Shown here piece by piece: positions 63,899 to 64,000 of a DNA stretch of 64,000 nucleotides. This DNA is from Pelagibius sp965227505. Its GTDB lineage: Bacteria > Pseudomonadota > Alphaproteobacteria > Kiloniellales > Kiloniellaceae. The stretch lies in assembly GCF_965227505.1 (NCBI RefSeq), contig NZ_OZ245757.1:496001-560000 (forward strand). Direction: 5' to 3'. The notes under the pieces are model-generated. The model saw only the letters and a program-made list of their open reading frames with translations. It ran no database searches and was not told the origin of the DNA. The position numbers were made by a program, and so were the translations under genes. Within the stretch, counting starts at the first letter, position 1; each line of letters opens with the position of its first letter.

Positions 63899-64000
63899 TC
63901 ACTTGAAAACCGAGGCGCAAAGGGACATCTGCGACAAAACAGGGTCGAACAGGCGGCGCTCCGGGGCAAAATCCATCATCTCTGTCGCGGTCACCCCGCT
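63899..64000 (-). CDS. Possible C-terminal fragment of a gene cut by the right edge
   Basis: The minus frame from the edge to a TGA at 63899-63901 is open for 33 codons and reads like the end of a protein (TEMMDFAPERRLFDPVLSQM near the end). Nothing identifies the family, and the length is short, so this is a tentative call. Confidence 0.3.
   Translation of the reverse strand, partial: SGVTATEMMDFAPERRLFDPVLSQMSLCASVFK

Overview
High-GC chromosomal DNA, almost certainly from an alphaproteobacterium near Rhodospirillales/Kiloniellales. The evidence is an AapJQMP amino-acid importer, an NDUFS4-type complex I accessory subunit, DUF1491 and DUF192 proteins, a TTAA-N7-TTAA CtrA-type box, and two dispersed palindromes of types common in this class. 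I see no prophage, insertion sequence, CRISPR array, rRNA or replication origin. Two tRNAs are present: Arg-UCU and Pro-UGG.

Layout. 1-3 kb: a very long multi-PAS sensor histidine kinase on the minus strand, cut by the left edge and open across its whole visible length. 3-10 kb: a SPOR lipoprotein, then a dipeptide-type ABC importer (binding protein, hairpin, two permeases, one fused double ATPase). 11-17 kb: a hydrolase-OsmC fusion, a NUDIX hydrolase, and a plus-strand sulfur/amino-acid run (cysteine synthase, AlaX-type editing protein, mercaptopyruvate sulfurtransferase, tandem GNAT). 17-22.5 kb: a radical SAM/SPASM protein and aapJQMP. 23-27.7 kb: metC, hisI, modABC and a small unknown.

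27.7-32.3 kb: small unknown genes, then a 23-codon Cys-containing mini-ORF overlapping a lipoprotein gene, a small helical protein and a patatin-like lipase. 32.3-36.3 kb: housekeeping genes, both tRNAs, a Liv-type binding protein, an ASCH protein and a methyltransferase.

36.6-44.2 kb is the most unusual block: six tightly spaced plus-strand genes encoding an outer-membrane beta-barrel, two secreted 405-residue paralogues, an ECF sigma factor, a membrane anti-sigma factor without obvious zinc ligands, and an exported subtilase. The periplasmic part of the anti-sigma factor and the pro-region of the subtilase share a predicted beta-alpha-beta-beta-alpha-beta pattern. This suggests a self-contained surface-assembly and signalling system controlled by proteolysis.

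44.2-51.2 kb: MtgA, a large coiled-coil membrane protein, and thiBPQ behind a TPP riboswitch. 51.3-64 kb: NIPSNAP, RidA, a LysR regulator, GNAT, DoxX, an XRE regulator with a readable promoter/operator, prfC, DUF1491, an O-methyltransferase, a small secreted protein behind a doubled CtrA box, DUF192, a histone-deacetylase-like hydrolase overlapping a cation/proton antiporter gene, a nucleoside hydrolase, and possibly the tail of another gene at the right edge.
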